7,077 nt of DNA from assembly GCA_029859485.1 (NCBI GenBank), contig JAOUDB010000134.1, positions 1 to 7,077 of the forward strand. Reading direction: 5' to 3'. This document shows, piece after piece, positions 6,470 to 7,077 of the stretch. The DNA is from Desulfuromonadales bacterium (GTDB lineage Bacteria > Desulfobacterota > Desulfuromonadia > Desulfuromonadales > BM103). The notes beneath the pieces are model-generated. The model had not been told where the DNA came from, made no database searches, and saw only the letters and a program-made list of their open reading frames with translations. The position numbers were made by a program, and so were the translations under genes. The first letter of the stretch is position 1; the number at the start of each line of letters is the position of its first letter.

Positions 6470-6627
6470 CATTGTTTTGGGGCGTACAGAAAAACAGAAA
6501 TCCGGGATTACTAGAAAACCTGACCTTTAAGACTCATCAACCAAACCGGCGCACTATTAGTAAACGCATTTCACTGTATTGAAATATGCAAGAGCTCGGG
6601 TTGGGGAAATGCCATAATGTGGAGAGA

Positions 6628-7077
6628 CTATTCTTCTTCTGCTCCCCTCTTGTCAGGGGTCACTGTTTCAATCAACTTGAGTGGTGATTTTATGACCCGT
6701 TCACCCAGGGAGAGAAGGCTTGACCCAACCGATGACGCCGACATAATTCGAACCTTGGGGTCGTTCTGCTTGCCCTTGACACTGACAGGGATCGCCACCA
6801 GGCTCCCCCCCATCAGGTAATTGATCCCGGGAATGTTTTTCACCAGAGTATCAACCGTCTTGAACGGTGAGGCCAGCAACTCAGCACTGACCGTATCTTT
6901 TCTGAAATCAAGCATGCCCTGACCAAGAACATCCAGTGTGTCACCATCCATCTGGACTTTGTTGATAATCAGCTTTTCCCCTTGGAAAGTGCCCTGGATG
7001 TCGATGGATGAGTAAGTAAAGCCATCGACATCCAGGTTAGGCAGTTTCCCTTTGACAATCTCAGTGACGTTGAGAAC
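6628..7077 (-). CDS. AsmA-like C-terminal domain protein (5' partial)
   Basis: The last 149 residues of a larger protein whose start lies beyond the right edge; the frame is open to the final base, so the ATG at 6951 is internal. The visible part shows the repeating strand pattern of AsmA/YhdP-type proteins: a short conserved-looking run from about residue 12 (LPNLDVDGFTYSS), then MDGDTLDVLGQGMLDF, then IPGINYLMGGSLVAIPVSVKG.QNDPKV. The IPxINxLxGG...VPV.V.G...DP layout is typical of the AsmA-like C-terminal region. The tail has a possible amphipathic helix (SLGERVIKSPLKLIETV) and ends with acidic residues. Members are large envelope proteins implicated in outer-membrane lipid transport and homeostasis. 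The gene converges on glpD and has no evident link to glycerol use. The family call is by pattern recognition only. Confidence 0.65.
   Translation of the reverse strand, partial: VLNVTEIVKGKLPNLDVDGFTYSSIDIQGTFQGEKLIINKVQMDGDTLDVLGQGMLDFRKDTVSAELLASPFKTVDTLVKNIPGINYLMGGSLVAIPVSVKGKQNDPKVRIMSASSVGSSLLSLGERVIKSPLKLIETVTPDKRGAEEE

Larger units (their letters stand above)
6308..6627. other. Gene-free convergent intergenic region
   Basis: This 320-nt stretch lies between the stops of two converging genes. I see no convincing coding region: the one plus-strand open frame (6373-6582) begins inside the glpD terminator, has no ribosome site, and gives a low-complexity, unfamiliar protein. The left part holds the glpD terminator and an overlapping hairpin at 6356-6371. 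The middle holds a possible minus-strand terminator. The right part holds a 6-bp AT-rich inverted repeat, ATTTCA (6568-6573) with TGAAAT (6580-6585), of unknown meaning. No tRNA or known riboswitch pattern is evident. Confidence 0.6.

Noticed and set aside
6373..6582. 69-codon plus-strand frame after glpD
   Set aside because: It starts at a GTG inside the glpD terminator stem, lacks a ribosome site and has an unfamiliar composition.
6644..6659. CCCCT/AGGGG hairpin as a terminator of the minus-strand gene
   Set aside because: It lies inside the last codons of that gene, and there is no T-run on either strand after the stem.
1..7077. Mobile element, CRISPR array, toxin-antitoxin or defence system
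   Set aside because: I see no transposase, integrase, terminal repeats, regularly spaced repeats or small gene pairs; all large frames belong to glycerol metabolism or an AsmA-like protein.

Overview
This window carries most of a glycerol uptake and oxidation locus, followed by the end of an unrelated, convergent envelope gene. It looks like a Gram-negative, proteobacteria-like chromosome of roughly even base composition. The signs are a Sec signal peptide on a periplasmic binding protein, an AsmA-type envelope protein, Shine-Dalgarno-led genes and intrinsic terminators. A desulfuromonad or other deltaproteobacterial relative is my best guess, but only from the general look of the proteins.

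Layout. Positions 1-2680 are a tight plus-strand operon: the 3' part of an ABC-transporter ATPase (start outside the window), two inner-membrane permeases, and a small DUF2160 membrane protein. The spacings are 23 nt, a 4-nt ATGA overlap and 12 nt. A 107-nt spacer with small stem-loops leads to a 584-residue secreted solute-binding protein (2788-4542). The order ATPase, permease, permease, DUF2160, long binding protein matches the glycerol transporter GlpSTPQV of Rhizobium leguminosarum. The usual second ATPase (GlpS) would lie just left of the window.

A strong intrinsic terminator (4607-4647) separates the transporter from glpD (4691-6307), an FAD-dependent glycerol-3-phosphate dehydrogenase of the long type resembling the mitochondrial enzyme. 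A second terminator follows glpD at 6369-6396. A 320-nt gene-free stretch (6308-6627) then separates it from the C-terminal end of an AsmA-like protein on the minus strand (6628 to the window edge).

How the genes fit together. The transporter would bring glycerol into the cytoplasm, a kinase not present here would phosphorylate it, and GlpD would oxidise glycerol-3-phosphate to dihydroxyacetone phosphate, passing electrons to the quinone pool. The substrate is inferred from family and context.

I see no CRISPR array, RNA gene, insertion sequence, phage gene or defence system. The points most worth a second look are the uncharacterised DUF2160 protein, the degenerate ABC signature motif, the terminator placed inside the locus, and overlapping hairpins after glpD.
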